Source: Pohlia nutans (taxonomy: Eukaryota; Streptophyta; Bryopsida; Bryales; Mniaceae). From it: a stretch of 64,000 nucleotides of DNA. Of this stretch, positions 10,693 to 22,682 are shown piece by piece. Under the pieces are notes generated by a model. That model searched no databases. It saw nothing but the letters and a program-made list of their open reading frames with translations, and was not told where the DNA came from. How positions within the stretch are numbered: position 1 is the stretch's first letter; every line of letters begins with the position of its first letter. The translations under genes were made by a program, and so were the position numbers. Location of the stretch: assembly GCA_022496805.1 (NCBI GenBank), contig CM040093.1, positions 7,464,213-7,528,212 on the forward strand, read 5' to 3'.

Positions 10693-12887
10693 GTTCAAAA
10701 ACTTCCATTTTGTTAATTGCCCTATTCAAAAATCAATTAACTAGATTCAATTTGGTCACTACCAAAGTAGTCAGAGTATGAGTATGTAGAGACACGTCAA
10801 CTTCTAATTGTAATTTCAAGGAATTTCTTTAATTGATTCTAATTCCTATTGGGGAAGAACTCACTACTAAAGATATTCTACTTGTTGTAAATAAGTACTT
10901 CTAGACTCAATTGTGTAAGCGGTAAACAATCTCTGTTAGGACTGCAGAGATGAATAAAAAAATCCTCCAATTCGTTCTTTTGTCAATCCAACACAATCCA
11001 AGAGAATATTGTGAAATCGGAGTTTGCATCCAAAGAAGATTACCAAATAGAGAAGAGTTTCAACGGGACTTAGAACATACAACCGACACAATAACCAACA
11101 CAAAAGAGAGAAGAAATTTCCATAAGCATTGTCCGTCACTTCATTGGTGAGTCTTTACTTGTCAGGTTTGCTCGAGGACGATTTGACCTAACATTGGCGA
11201 CTACGTCAAGTGAACGGGTAGTCCATGTGACTGTTAGGCACGTCACGTCAAGTGAACGGGTAGTTCATTTGACCGTTAGGCACATCATCCATTCCAGCTA
11301 ACTACCGTGCTATCCATGTGCTCGGTAGTGTGCCCAGAGATAAAAAAAATGAAAACTACATAGCAATTTTTTAACTCGAATTTGGGGAATATTGAGTTTA
11401 ACACATATAAGGTAGGTTTGACTTCAAAAACTAATTTTTAAAATTAAAAAAAATCCTTCAAATATAACTTCAATCAATAAATAAATTAGAAGAATCTTTA
11501 AAATCACAATTTTTTCAAAAATAATCAAATTCAAAAGTCATAGCAAAAAACTTCATAAAAAATACTTTTATTAAATTTACAATTGATATTATAAGGAATT
11601 TTGAATTTATGGTTTTAAATTTTTGTTTGGAATTTTATTAATTAGATTGATTAGTGCAATGGTAAATCCAATGATTTGTGGATCATGGTTTACAACATTT
11701 ATTTGAAAGGCATTGCTAATTTATTTCTTAAAATAGCACTTTGTAACATACCTTCAAGATTTAGACATTTGAACTAATACAAGGTCCTTTATAGATTATT
11801 GTCTTCAATCACAATGATTTTGTGAGGACTGAACTTTATAATTCATTGAAAATAATCATCATTTTTTAATTTTAAATCCATGATTATGAAGTAGACATTA
11901 TAACATTCTTAAATGACCCTACTAGTACGGTCATTGTATAGTTCATTTAACAACGTATAAAATACAAGATATGATTTGGATCAAGTAATATGGTAAAGAA
12001 CATTTTATAAAAATATTTTATGCTACTTTTTCATCTTTGTAAATGTTAATCACAAAGTTAATATTAGGGCTTGCTTACATGTAAGTTCAGTCCAGTAGTT
12101 CCAGCTAATTCAAGTAATAAGACAAAACATGTTATACCAATTTGTTTGCCCAAGTGGGTGAGCGCAGAAGCAGGATTCTAAATTTCACAGATGCTAGATG
12201 GACAAGTCCATTGGTGAAGTTTGGTAAATCCTGATGGTATCCAATACATGTGAAGTTCTCATCGATTCCCATTCCACCCACCGGGTTCACATTATAGTGG
12301 AATTGTTCTGTAGCACTATGTAGCACCTTGTGTGGATTTGTCCACCCACGCAACATGTAAGGAGGTCCTTATAGATCTATTGAAGTGGTTAATGTCATAA
12401 CTTCTTTTTTGATTTTAGTTTTTGAATTCAAAATAGAAAAAGATGCACGTTGAAAAAAAAAATGTCGAAAGAGCATGAACATCTCACATACACCAATTTT
12501 TCCTTGAATTAGAGGATGGAGTCAAGTTTTTAGGAATTCCTCAATGATATTATAACAGACAAGAGTGGGAAAATGAAATGAAGAATCAAGATGCTGAAAT
12601 GAAACAAATCCCACCTAAGCAACCCCTTTTGAATTTCTCCCTCTCTCCTACTTGACTTTTTAACCCGTAAAAGACCAAGAATTCTGAATTTGCGTCCTAT
12701 ATTTTTCTAAGCAATTTTGAGTATGTCCTATGTATACTTCCTTTAGTTCAAATTTATTCGTTTTTTTACCAACACTTGTAATGCTCTTCACTGATTCCGA
12801 TGAAATAAAATTGGACGTCGTCTAAATTACAAATTTTAAAATATGATCAAATTTTAATCTTAAAACTATGAATCTTTCATAACATTT
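10693..12887. other. No gene; possible retroelement scrap at 10840-11300
   Basis: Two direct copies of gtcaagtgaacgggtagt lie at about 11203 and 11248. The words taaca ttggcgactacg (about 11190) recall the junction between a long terminal repeat and its primer-binding site in plant Ty3-type elements, but I see no matching second repeat and no gag-pol. The rest is AT-rich without motifs. Confidence 0.3.
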
Positions 12888-13691
12888 AGTAATCAATATT
12901 GGGTCCATCCCAGAATGTCAAGAATATTCTTTATCATCATCCACAATGCAATATGTAGCTACTATCTTTGACCAGCAACTACATTGAAGTATATATTGCT
13001 GGGACATGTAGGTGACCCTGGACAAACCAACCGGACCTCCTTGCCACATGAAAGGTTTTGCATGTTTGGAATTAGCCACCACCCATAGCTAGATACACAT
13101 GGAAGCTTGTGCCAACTTTGTTTGTCCACAATGCAAATACATTTGCCCATAACATTCAGTAACCTTCACTAGCTTTGCCTTGTTCTTGAAGAGAATGTGC
13201 AGCATGTTCTGCATTATCATTTAAAAACAATTGGTAGCTACCCATGTTTTCTTACAAATGGAGGTTTTGGAAACTAGAAGGGAAGGTAACCATGCATGGT
13301 TTTTGCTGACACATCCCTACATGTCCCTCATTTTTAAAGAGAGCAACATTATAAGTAATAATACTTTAACCCAAAAATGTTATGGTACATGGCTAACCAA
13401 TAGAAAATGGGCAACCAAAATAAAAAAGATTCCTTGAACAATGCGCCTCTTCTTTTGTCCCTCCATTGACAATGGATTATGACCTTCGTGCTTCCTTCCC
13501 CATCCTCCTCACTCTTTGAAAAATGAAAAATAAAGGACTACATTTAATGGACTACATGGATGGAAATCACATGATACATTACAAATCACTAGATGAATGA
13601 AAAGACAGAGTGGCTAAATGCTACTGAAAGTTATGTCTTCATAGTGAATGGAACCAAAAGATAATCCCAATGATGACTACTGAATGTTATG
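12888..13691. mobile_element. CATAACATTCAG-type elements, probably one within another
   Basis: Two left ends (CATAACATTTAGTAATC at 12888; CATAACATTCAGTAACC at 13148) are matched by two right ends (ctactgaaagttatg ending 13635; ctactgaatgttatg ending 13691). The simplest reading is an inner element 13148-13635 within an outer element 12888-13691. The same ends bound 34576-34894 and 59367-61047. No coding sequence. Confidence 0.55.
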
Positions 13692-14459
13692 TTGGTCCTT
13701 TAGAGGATAACTTCTCCATAAATGGGTTATTTTTTTTACTGTCATGGTAACTTCATCCCTTCCCTTCAAGTTACCAGTATTCAAATTGTACTTCATCAAC
13801 TGCAGGTAAAGTAGAGTAAAGAGCCACCATTCTAAATTTCTAATACAATGTTATGCTAGAGCATCTTTATTTTTTTGGGATTCTGAATACTGCTTAACAA
13901 CTTCCATATTTTACATATAAAGTTACGGTACGGATGAATTTAATGCATCTGAGTCACACCAGTGAAAACCATGGAGCACATGTTTTTATAACCGCTTTTG
14001 ACACACCATGCAAAACAGTGTCAAGGGCCCCATAATTTTTTGGGAATCTCAACTTTCTTTCTTTTTTTTTCTTTTTTTTTTCTCTCCATTTTCATGGTTA
14101 TAGATTGAAAAGCTGATAGACAATTTTCATGCAAAGGTTATTCGCTGTTATTTGTTGTCTCTGCCCCACCAGGGGAGAGACTACAAAAACGCTTTGTTTT
14201 TTATGAGTTACATGGTTGAACAGTACAAACAAGATGTAAAAGTAAATATAGGGTAAGTACTAAGGCAGAGACTACGCGTCTAGTCGCTTTTTGTCACTTT
14301 GCCGACATGCACTTCAGCAAAAGGTTGAGAGCTTAAAAATGTTATGTCCATATTGATTGGACCATGTATTTTGATTCTGCTACGTTCATGACCGGGAATC
14401 TTCATTCTCTTTCGTGTTGCTTTTAAAATAGTGTTGCCCCTAAATTCATGTAACCAATG
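13692..14459. other. No gene seen
   Basis: AT-rich sequence with a pyrimidine tract (14052-14085). There are no motifs or long frames. Confidence 0.5.
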
Positions 14460-14634
14460 TTAGCCTCTTGAATTGTAATTGTGTCTCCTTGCTATAATAT
14501 GGAAATGGAATATTCTTGCTCTAGTACAAAGGGTAGAGGAGAGGAAAAGATACTACTATATTATTTTATGTCTATTGTATGTTTTTTGGATAATAAAACC
14601 CTATTCACATACAATGATGTATTCCAATATGTTC

Positions 14635-14698
<64 letters not shown>

Positions 14699-14828
14699 AT
14701 ATATTCAAATATATTGCATACTCAAATATAAAGATGTAATGAAATATGGCAACAATGACATGCTTATACACAAAAATACATACAAAAATATATGACCCTA
14801 CTAGAACTTCAAGTTGTTTAGGGGTTAA
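14460..14828. mobile_element. Possible TTAA-type element carrying an AT microsatellite
   Basis: The right end GTTTAGGGGTTAA (TTAA at 14825-14828) is typical of the family. The left end TTAGCCTCTTGAATTG is only a weak match, so the left border is uncertain. Confidence 0.35.
14639..14694. repeat. (AT)n microsatellite, 56 bp
   Basis: Uninterrupted AT dinucleotides. The Ile-Tyr runs predicted across it are artefacts. Confidence 0.98.
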
Positions 14829-14851
14829 CCCTGAGTGCCCAATCAACCATA

Positions 14852-15050
14852 TTACCATAGTTTATTAGCAAGTTTGGCATAACATAAGTCTAAAAATAGA
14901 TGCTTAACATTTCAAAAATATATTTTTCAAAAATTAATTTGTTAGGGAAAAATATGGGTTTCAAAGAATATTCATTATTGCATATACATATATATGGAAA
15001 TAATTAAATATTAGGCAGGAGGCTGCCGAACCTGCTAGCCCAGGAAGTGC
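14852..15050. mobile_element. Small MITE, TTTATTAGCAAGTTTGGCA-type ends
   Basis: The left end tttattagcaagtttggca pairs with tgccgaacctgctagccc near 15025-15042. The segment attaaatatt-aggcaggag next to the right end is also found at 38412-38435 in a related element. Confidence 0.55.
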
Positions 15051-16299
15051 ACTTAGTGTTAAAAGCCAGATATAACGTGTGTGCGTCACCTCCAAATTAA
15101 TACCCTTGTATACGGTTTTTCTTTCATTAAAAAAATAATATACATACATATAACAAAATAGAAGCCTAATGTATGTATGCATATTCAAAGTAAATTAAAA
15201 AAACAAAAGCCTAGCATATGTATACAATGAAAAACATGGCCTAAAAATAGGACTAAATTTTTTCACTACAAAGATACTTATTTGTCATTGATAAGTTCAT
15301 TAAACACTTTTTTATCTGTAGGATGTAACTCATACAGGTTTTTTCTTACTACAAAAGTTATTGAAGCTATTGCAATAATAGTTTCTAAGAGTACCATAAT
15401 ATAATTTGTCAAGTCATAAGTTCATAGTGATCCATGATCTTTTTGGTACCAATACAATCCAATCTCCATATATATGAGATGGTCGATCCGACAAATCAAT
15501 TGGTTTTTGTATTCAACCCACTTATTAGTGTTTTTTCTAGGCATTCTATAAACCCTTCCTAAATACCAAGTTTGAGTGAATAGCCCTATATGTAAATTTA
15601 CAATTTTTACCACATTAAAAATGGGCTATGTATATTTACAAAATTGAAAAAAGTAATACCCTAAGCTTGTGTATATTTTGTAAGCCCACCCCACAACTAA
15701 TACCCCTTTTTTTCACTGACATAGTTCCATACGGGATGTTGTAGTGCACCCCCCGGGCCTCCTAGTAAATTATGATATGCTTGATTTTTGGTCAATGGCC
15801 CTAAATATAAAGTGTTTTAGCTTTGTTGAGTTGGTGTTTTCATTATATGTTTAAGTCATGTTATGATACATCTTTTGGCTGTTGAAATTGGAGAATAGAC
15901 TTTGTTTTCAAGAAGATTTATACTGTCAAGAAATTTAAAATTTGAGTGTTCAAAATACAAAGGGCTTTCTAAGAATGCTCCAATCACGTGTCTCATTTAA
16001 TTTCTTCACTTTCATTTTTAAGTACTTGTAACAATAACTTTTATCTACCTCAAATATAATTTTAAATATTAAATTTGACAAAGATATGTTTATTTTGAAT
16101 TTTTATCTGGTTTACATGATAAAAGTTGTAAATATCAAAAATATCTTCCAATCATGTTAATTTTCTTTTGTCATACCTCCATAATGTTAATGACTATCTA
16201 TGAAAAATTATAAATCATACAATGTGGTATTTGAAATATGCAGTTTGTAGTGATTTGACTTTTACAAAAAAAAAGGTGAGGACCTTCAAGGGTTAAATG
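15051..16299. other. No gene; isolated transposon end at ~15739-15757
   Basis: AT-rich. gtagtgcaccccccggg (15739-15757) matches an end of the GGGGTGCACT elements at 42776-43033 and 60750-61017. A family right end (ttcaagggttaa) stops at 16296 without a partner that I can see. Confidence 0.45.
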
Positions 16300-16329
16300 T
16301 ACAGTCGACCCTCTATAAATGTTACCTCC

Positions 16330-16874
16330 TTAACCCTTTCAGGCGCCTGCGTCCAGAATCTGGACGCCGGATGAATTTCAGCAGCTCGATTTCTGTAGGT
16401 ACCGGATGTTTTTCATCCATTTTTTTTTTTCATTCTTGTGCTAGTTGAATACCATTTGTACGGTATGGATCTTCCAAATAAGATAATGTGAATTTTTGAA
16501 AAATTACAAAAGTGATTAATGTCAAGTTTCAATCTTAGTTCAAAAAGAAAGACCTTAAATATGATTTTCCATAGTAAGTAGAATCAAATAATGGAAACCA
16601 TACCATCTCGAAGTGCATGTCATTCTAATTTCATTACAATATTTTTAAATTTTTTTGTGTTAATTTTGGATTTTTAATTGAATTTCAAGAGAAAACCTTG
16701 CAAAATTACTTTTAAAATATTAATAATAAATATGATGAATCCAACCGTACAGATGTTATCTACACATCGACATTTACAACTTTGTTTTGTACATCAACTC
16801 CATTTTCGTTTTTCATCAACCATTTTATAACAAGTCTTTGAAAACAGTGTTGAATCGGGACGTTAAAGGGTTAA
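16330..16874. mobile_element. TTAA-flanked piggyBac-like MITE, 545 bp
   Basis: Starts TTAACCCTTTCAGGCGCC and ends ACGTTAAAGGGTTAA. The subterminal palindrome GCGTCCAGAATCTGGACGC lies 20 bases inside the left end. The interior resembles the 43271/48881/60091 family weakly. Confidence 0.8.
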
Positions 16875-17385
16875 ACGTTATTACATTGTAATTGTTATGG
16901 TTTTTGTACTCCCAAAAAAAATACACTAAAAAATACTAGGAATTGAAGTGAAATGTTATTTTGTTATTTGTTACAAATGGCTACTCCCCTTAGCGTAAAA
17001 GTATCCTTTCTAATTGTTATATTCCATTTTAGATATTAGATTCTTTGATTCAACTAATTGCATTGCTATATTGTCTACATATGATTGAATTTTTTATGAC
17101 AACATTGAAATTGAGGACTCAAAATTGTCAATGTGTTGTCTTATGTTTTAGCACAAAAAAATCACAAGTATATATTGTACTTGATATACGCTTTTATTTT
17201 ATTTTATATAACATGTGCTACATTGACGACACAAAATGATATGGTAGAACCACATATTCTTACATTCATTCATACATAGAACAAAATACTTTTTCATCCA
17301 CACTTTTATGTTATTTTCATCCAAATATGACGATTTTAGCTCTAAAATTGAGATATTTGACCTCGTTGTCAGTTATATGCATGGT

Positions 17386-17505
17386 CAGTAGTAGAAAAGG
17401 TGGCATTGCCGAGGGAGATGCCCAGGTTTGTGATGCCCAGCTCCACACATGCACAGTGATTTTGCCTCCGCATCTCCCTGGGGAGCGTCACCTTTGCTAC
17501 TAGTG
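17386..17505. mobile_element. 120-bp CACTA-like foldback
   Basis: The ends CAGTAGTAGAAAAGGTGGC and, in reverse, CACTAGTAGCAAAGGTGAC match in 15 of 19 positions. The pairing continues inward to GGGAGATG. No 3-bp duplication survives (GGT versus AAT). Confidence 0.55.
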
Positions 17506-17577
17506 AATTGTTACATCCAAATGATTCACTCTGGTTTATGGTTATACGTGATTCATGAATAAATGTTACAAATGTAA

Positions 17578-17880
17578 GAGCATTCCCACCCATGCATGCT
17601 AGGACTAACTCGCTGAAATTATTCATCTATATTTGAAGGGCCCTTGCACTCACACTCCCCCACCCTTGCACGCCCCTCACATATCAAAAGTGTGCATCAA
17701 ATAGTCAATGGACCAATCACAAGTAGAATGTGAGGATATAGTCAACTAAATAGTGATTTGAAGGCCCAATTTCTAACATGCTAGGATCAAGAGTCAAGAG
17801 GTATTTTTGAAGGGCCCTTGGCACTTTTCATCTACTTCTTGAGTGTGAGAGACTCTGGGAGGGCATGGGTGGCCCTGCTC
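17578..17880. mobile_element. Tourist-like (PIF/Harbinger) MITE, 303 bp, TAA duplication
   Basis: TAA flanks both sides (17575-17577, 17881-17883). The ends are GAGCATTCCCACCCATGC and, in reverse, GAGCAGGGCCACCCATGC. Both features suit PIF/Harbinger. Confidence 0.75.
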
Positions 17881-17921
17881 TAATACTCCCAAGGGATATC
17901 ATTTATAGAGGGTCGACAATA

Positions 17922-18525
17922 TCTGCATAGGTGTGTGACTGCATGCGAGACCAGATTTGGGTTAACAGGCTGTTTTAGGGAACAAATGCAACAAGAGTGG
18001 TTGCCTCTACTTGAATGTACAAATATCAAATCCATGCGGATCATTTGATGTAGAACATGAAAGCAGTCAGAGCCCCGCCCCTTAGCAATAAGTTAGAAAC
18101 AAAAGCCCCAAGGCTTTCAATCCAATTGATCATAGCCTGATTGATTTACAAGTACGAAACAAATATATGGGGAAAGTACGTGGCTAAGGTTACAATTTCT
18201 TGGTGGGCCATCACTGTGTGTAAGTCCTACACTCAGTTGTTCCTGTCAATCACAGTGCCCATGTTCCTGTATAATATAGCATGGGCTTTCCTTTCGAATA
18301 GGTAGTAAAAATGTGAATTCTTAAAACACAATCAATAACGTAACTTTTAAAGGACATGGTGTTTTCGATTCCCACACCCAAAATCTCTTTTAAACTCCAT
18401 TTCAAGTATGATTCTCTTTTTATTTGAATTTGGTTCTATTTTAAAGAACTTTAGATGTCTTAAATATGTGTGTTTTGGCATTTAAAAACCCCATTTGGTT
18501 CGAAGTTATGAGCAAGATTTGGCCC
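17922..18525. other. No gene seen
   Basis: Intergenic sequence without recognisable motifs or inverted ends. Confidence 0.5.
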
Positions 18526-18808
18526 CTAATCCTTAAAAGTCCAGAGAGCCCTTTTCGGTCAGTATTATACACCAATATTCCATTGTATTTGGCATAATTC
18601 CACACCTCCTATGAGTTTAAGATCAAAAATGAAGTTAAAATTCACGTCAACATGATTTTAATGAGCTATTGGGGTCTCAATTTGGAACTTTTTATTGTCA
18701 ACAAATTTCAAATATACGCCAACGTATCTACTATCCCCATCAGCCCTTTAAGGCTGGGTTAATAAACGTAAGCTCGTGGAGCTTAGTATTATGTCCTTTA
18801 AGGGTTAA
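18526..18808. mobile_element. Possible TTAA-type MITE, 283 bp
   Basis: The right end TGTCCTTTAAGGGTTAA is clear. The left end CTAATCCTTAAAAGTCCAGA has lost the first T of TTAA but otherwise follows the family, and resembles the start of 50487. Confidence 0.5.
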
Positions 18809-19376
18809 TCACAACATTTATGGTTTCCATACTTTACACACCCCCACCGAAATCATTGTGCACAAATGTCACTCATGACCTACTCAACATGAAATCAAAG
18901 CTTAGCCTAAATTTTATTAAGTAACAAGATTGTTAACACAGCAATGTTTCATCCATGATCATCCACGTACAAAGCCGAGCCTGGATGAATGAAAATGATC
19001 ATACTCTGACCTGGCAGGAAAGCACGAATGCATCCATCGTCCGTGTCTGACAACGGATCAGCAGTGATTGCCATTCATCCAACACCCCGTACGATTTTCA
19101 TCCACCACATTCGTCTCCCCTCTTTAATGAAGGCTTTTGTTGTGTCCAGTGTCTCGGCGCTGTCCGTTTGTTTGCGAGGCGATGTCGTTCTGAATGCCGC
19201 TGCTGATTCCTGACTGATTGAGCTCTCTGATGAATTGTACTCGTTTGAACAACAATCGGTACCGCAGTTTTTGACCCGCTTTTAAGAGATCGATGCCTCC
19301 ATTCGAGCGACCTGTATATATATGCGGATTTCCTTCAGGCCTGATTTGGATGGTTTTGATTGTCGCGGAGAATCAG
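18809..19376. other. No supported gene
   Basis: More G/C-balanced than its surroundings from about 18960. It leads into the 430-bp duplication; tgtatatatatgcgg at 19311 is TATA-like. Short plus-strand frames (19028-19213, 19293-19577) have no recognisable motif. Confidence 0.4.
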
Positions 19377-20230
19377 AGATGGCCTCATTGCTCATGTCGA
19401 CTACAGTATGCCTCGATGAGAACTTGTTTTCTCTTGCGGCCAACGTGTAGATTTTCCATGTACACTTCAGGAGCTTCATTTCTTGGAGATTTTTTTCAAG
19501 ATTCAAGATTAGGTTTCTTGAATCGTGTAATGTGCAGTTTTTTTTGGAGAAATTTGAATCGGATTTTCGAGATTTAGGATGAGATTGAACAGCGCTTCTG
19601 GACTGTATACCGTATATGGACTATGGACTGCCTCAATAAGACTTGTTTTCTCTTATGTAGACCTTCCATGTACGTTGAGCTTCGCTGGATGGAGTATTGT
19701 ACATAGGTGTACGGGGAATGTATGATTCCAGAAATCTGTAGTAAAGGAGAATTGTGTATTCTCGGAATTAAGCTGGCATCGTAGTATTCTGCTTGCTGAG
19801 AAGCATAGATGGCCTCGTTGCTCATGTCGACTACAGTATGCCTCGATAAGAACTTGTTTCCTCTTGCGACTAACGTGTAGATTTTCCATGTACACTTCAG
19901 GAGCTTCTTTTCTTGGAGATTTTTTTCAAGATTCAAGATTTGATTTCTTGAATCTTGTAATGTGCAGTTTTTTGGAGAATTTTGAATCGGATTTCGAGAT
20001 TTAGGATGAGATTGAACAGCGCTTCTGGACTGTACGGTATATATGGACTGTATGGACTGCCTCTATAAGACTTGTTTTCTCTTTGCGCAGGATATGTAGA
20101 CCTTCCATGTACGTTGAGCTTCGCTGGATGGAGTATTGTACGTAGGTGTACAAGGAATGTATGATTCCAGAAAATTGTAGTAATGGAGAATTGTGTATTC
20201 TCGGAATTAAGAGTATCCTGCTTGCTGTGT
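19377..20230. repeat. 430-bp tandem duplication with internal half-repeats
   Basis: Two copies begin at gatggcctcattgctcatg (19378) and gatggcctcgttgctcatg (19808). Within each copy a related sub-block (a cttgttttctctt tract followed by a ttccatgtac word) occurs twice, giving four half-repeats near 19425, 19650, 19855 and 20075. Open frames on the minus strand (19282-19506, 19574-19936, 19933-20559) cross it, but differences between copies do not favour silent positions in the longest ones, so I do not call a protein. Plus-strand pyrimidine tracts ending in CAG look like splice acceptors, so duplicated exons of an unrecognised transcript are possible. Confidence 0.8.
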
Positions 20231-21990
20231 AAGAATATTAACCTATAGCTAGGATGTGTTATTGAAAGCGTATCTCGCTTTGACATCCGGCCAGTTTTGG
20301 TAGAGGCTTGGTGATTGAGTTTTGCCAAAATGAAAATGGTAAATACGGCCACGTACATGGCTAACCTCGGCCAGGATTTATTCAGTAAGGTGGATACAGC
20401 TTCTGAAGAGATATATACTTGTATGAATGTAAATTTCTGTAATCGTGATGTTGACAATGAATGATGAGTTATTTGATGCATGATTGGCTCCTGATTTTGG
20501 CAATGCTGTATGTGATGAAGTGCTGAACAGTTCAGGCAGTGAAGAACATTGGCCAGCATTGATCAGTCTACCACATTTCAAGCACGTTGTGCGCCGGACA
20601 ACATCGTCAACCTAACTTCAAACGGAGTTTTATTCTACAATTGGCCTGGTAAAGTTTAGACTCACTCAAAATCTGTGCACACAATTGAACATGATGCAGA
20701 TTAAATTTGATTATTGTCCATTCAATATGGGGGAGTTAAAGTTTGCACAGCGGACAGCAATTAATACAGAAGTTAAATCAGCAAGGACTGCATTGAATTC
20801 TTCTTTTCCTTTTTGCTGCAATTTAGTTAGCTTCTGTGTCATGCTTCACTCGTCATGTCTGTTTGTTTCGAATACATGTCGGACATTGTTGAAGAAGGGT
20901 ACGCAGATTTTCCTAATCAATACCTTCGCAAAATTGATGTCTGCATCGACTTCGTTTTTTTGTTTCAGAGCACTGAGTTTCTATTACAGGACTGGATTGG
21001 TCTTAGATCAGCGTGTATTATTGTCCAGATTGTGTTTCAGCGCTCATCATTCCTAATCAGGAAGCTCTCATGGCTCATCATTGTTAGTAATCAAATTCAT
21101 GTGTAGCATCCTGTAAACCTAAACCACTGTGCTTGCAAGCCTGATGTGACAAGTGTAATCAGCTTCATTTTTCACACGATGGTGTAATCAGAGCTATGTG
21201 GCACACCTTGTAAGTCCAATCCAATGTCCTTGTCTGACATGACAAGCATGGCCTAAGTATATATAATGATGCTATCAAGCGAAGCGACATTTTGAAGAGT
21301 TCAATATCCGTCCGATCCTCAGGCATAAATCACCAACAAATACATGTGCTCATGGGTGTCAGGCATCCTGGATCGTCAATGAACCTTTACGTTGTGCAAG
21401 AATTTCAGGTATGAATATCTTTCCCGTGATATTCGTGAAATGCCTGTGTATCGGCAAATGCTATTCGTCATCTAGCAGTGCTTTAATTTCGCAACACATC
21501 AAGTAATTAAATCCCGGCATATCATTCCAGTTTTCTTTGATGTTGCGTTTGCACGTTCCTCCACGCTCAGAGAAATTTTCCTCAATGACTGCTATGAAGA
21601 GGACTACAAGTGTGAACCGATTTAGAAAACTAATATTGTATCTGGATAATACTAGTATGGGAGATAATCAGCGTTGCCGTATGAATTTTACTTGGGACAT
21701 GGCGGGTCTTTATACCAAATCTCACACCAAACGATTTGAATTCACAACTATGTGATCTGCTGAACAAAATGCTATTCGAACGCTTTGTTTGTGAGCCATC
21801 AAGTTATCTTTTTGTTTATAAGCTTTTGAGTGAGAGTCATTTTGATTTGTAGCAGCAGTAGTTGAAACCTCAAGACAGTCCGTGAGAGCACTTGTCCTGA
21901 AACAGACAAATCTAATTCATAGTCAATCATGTATGCAGAGCACCAAAAACAAAAAAATTGCGAGGAAGACCCTCAGAGATCCAACGCGGA
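20231..21990. other. No supported gene
   Basis: Moderate base composition and several open frames (for example 20685-21056 and 20855-21106, plus) without recognisable motifs. It could be an untranslated or fast-evolving transcript. Confidence 0.4.
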
Positions 21991-22019
21991 GAAGAGTCCA
22001 GAGCGGGCTCGAGGAATCT

Positions 22020-22330
22020 GCACGTGAGTCCCACGTGAGGAGTTGAGTGCACTGTCTGCTGCCATCAGCAACTTACAGCTTTACTTTGCAAGCAGATGAG
22101 TAGGCAGATGAGCGGATCGCTCCGCTGGCCAGTTGGCGGGCCAGAGAATGAATGATGCGTAAACTGAGTCATCTCTGCGTGCAACTCTGTACGAGATCAC
22201 ACATGGTTGATCACCACTCAAATGTTTCACTTGAGTTCAGTTGCCTTTCATTGTCCCTTTCGACTTCCAAGCTTGCTGCATGAAAAGGGAGTTGGTCAAA
22301 GTTAGGGTTCCGGCTATATATACTCTGAGC
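22020..22330 (+). promoter_or_regulatory. Promoter-like segment: paired G-boxes and a TATA box
   Basis: Two CACGTG G-boxes (bZIP/bHLH sites) sit 11 bases apart at 22021-22026 and 22032-22037. About 290 bases downstream, ggctatatatactctgagc (about 22313-22330) is a good plus-strand TATA box. I see no convincing open frame downstream, so the product, if any, may be non-coding. Confidence 0.4.
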
Positions 22331-22682
22331 TGCCTGCCTGGCTTGCTTTGGGTCCACTGGTAGTCCCCTACTGTTTTCTTTTGTTTGGTTTTTTGTTTCT
22401 GGAAGCAAACAGAGCATGATTAGGGACCTATCTCAGCTACTGGCGCCACGTTGCTGCTGCTGGAGTGCTTGAGTGGTAGGGCTGCTGATCACGTTTGGAT
22501 CCATTTATTGCTTTCATTATGAACATCAGCAAGGAGGTTCACTTGATGATGATCTGTGAATTAGGCTTCCTGATGCGTAAGCTCATTTGCTTTTGCAGAG
22601 GATAAGTAGCTTCCTGATATAGAGGAGTTCACCCTAATAAGTAAATTATGCATGATTTCCATCTCTCTCACGTGCTGCTCTA
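22331..22682. other. No gene seen downstream of the promoter-like segment
   Basis: No open frame with recognisable content follows the TATA-like element. A short frame on the minus strand (22211-22417) is unsupported. Confidence 0.4.

Larger units (their letters stand above)
16302..17919. mobile_element. TA-flanked mariner/pogo-like element, 1.6 kb, with nested insertions
   Basis: The ends CAGTCGACCCTCTATAAATG and, in reverse, TTGTCGACCCTCTATAAATG match at 18 of 20 bases, with TA outside both (16300-16301, 17920-17921). TA duplication and GACCCTC-type ends suit the pogo branch of Tc1/mariner. There is no transposase inside. It hosts a TTAA element (16330-16874), a CACTA-like foldback (17386-17505) and a Tourist-like MITE (17578-17880). 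Confidence 0.75.

Noticed and set aside
10840..11300. LTR retrotransposon with primer-binding site
   Set aside because: ttggcgactacg is suggestive, but there is no second repeat, no polypurine tract and no coding region, so it is reported only as a possible scrap.
14479..14858. Two open frames with long Ile-Tyr runs
   Set aside because: They are translations of the (AT)n microsatellite.
19933..20559. 208-codon open frame on the minus strand
   Set aside because: It spans unrelated halves of a tandem duplication, its partner copy does not keep the frame, and there is no motif.
22325..22360. miR160-like word (tgcctggcttgc)
   Set aside because: Only the first nine bases agree with the mature miRNA and no complementary arm is seen nearby.
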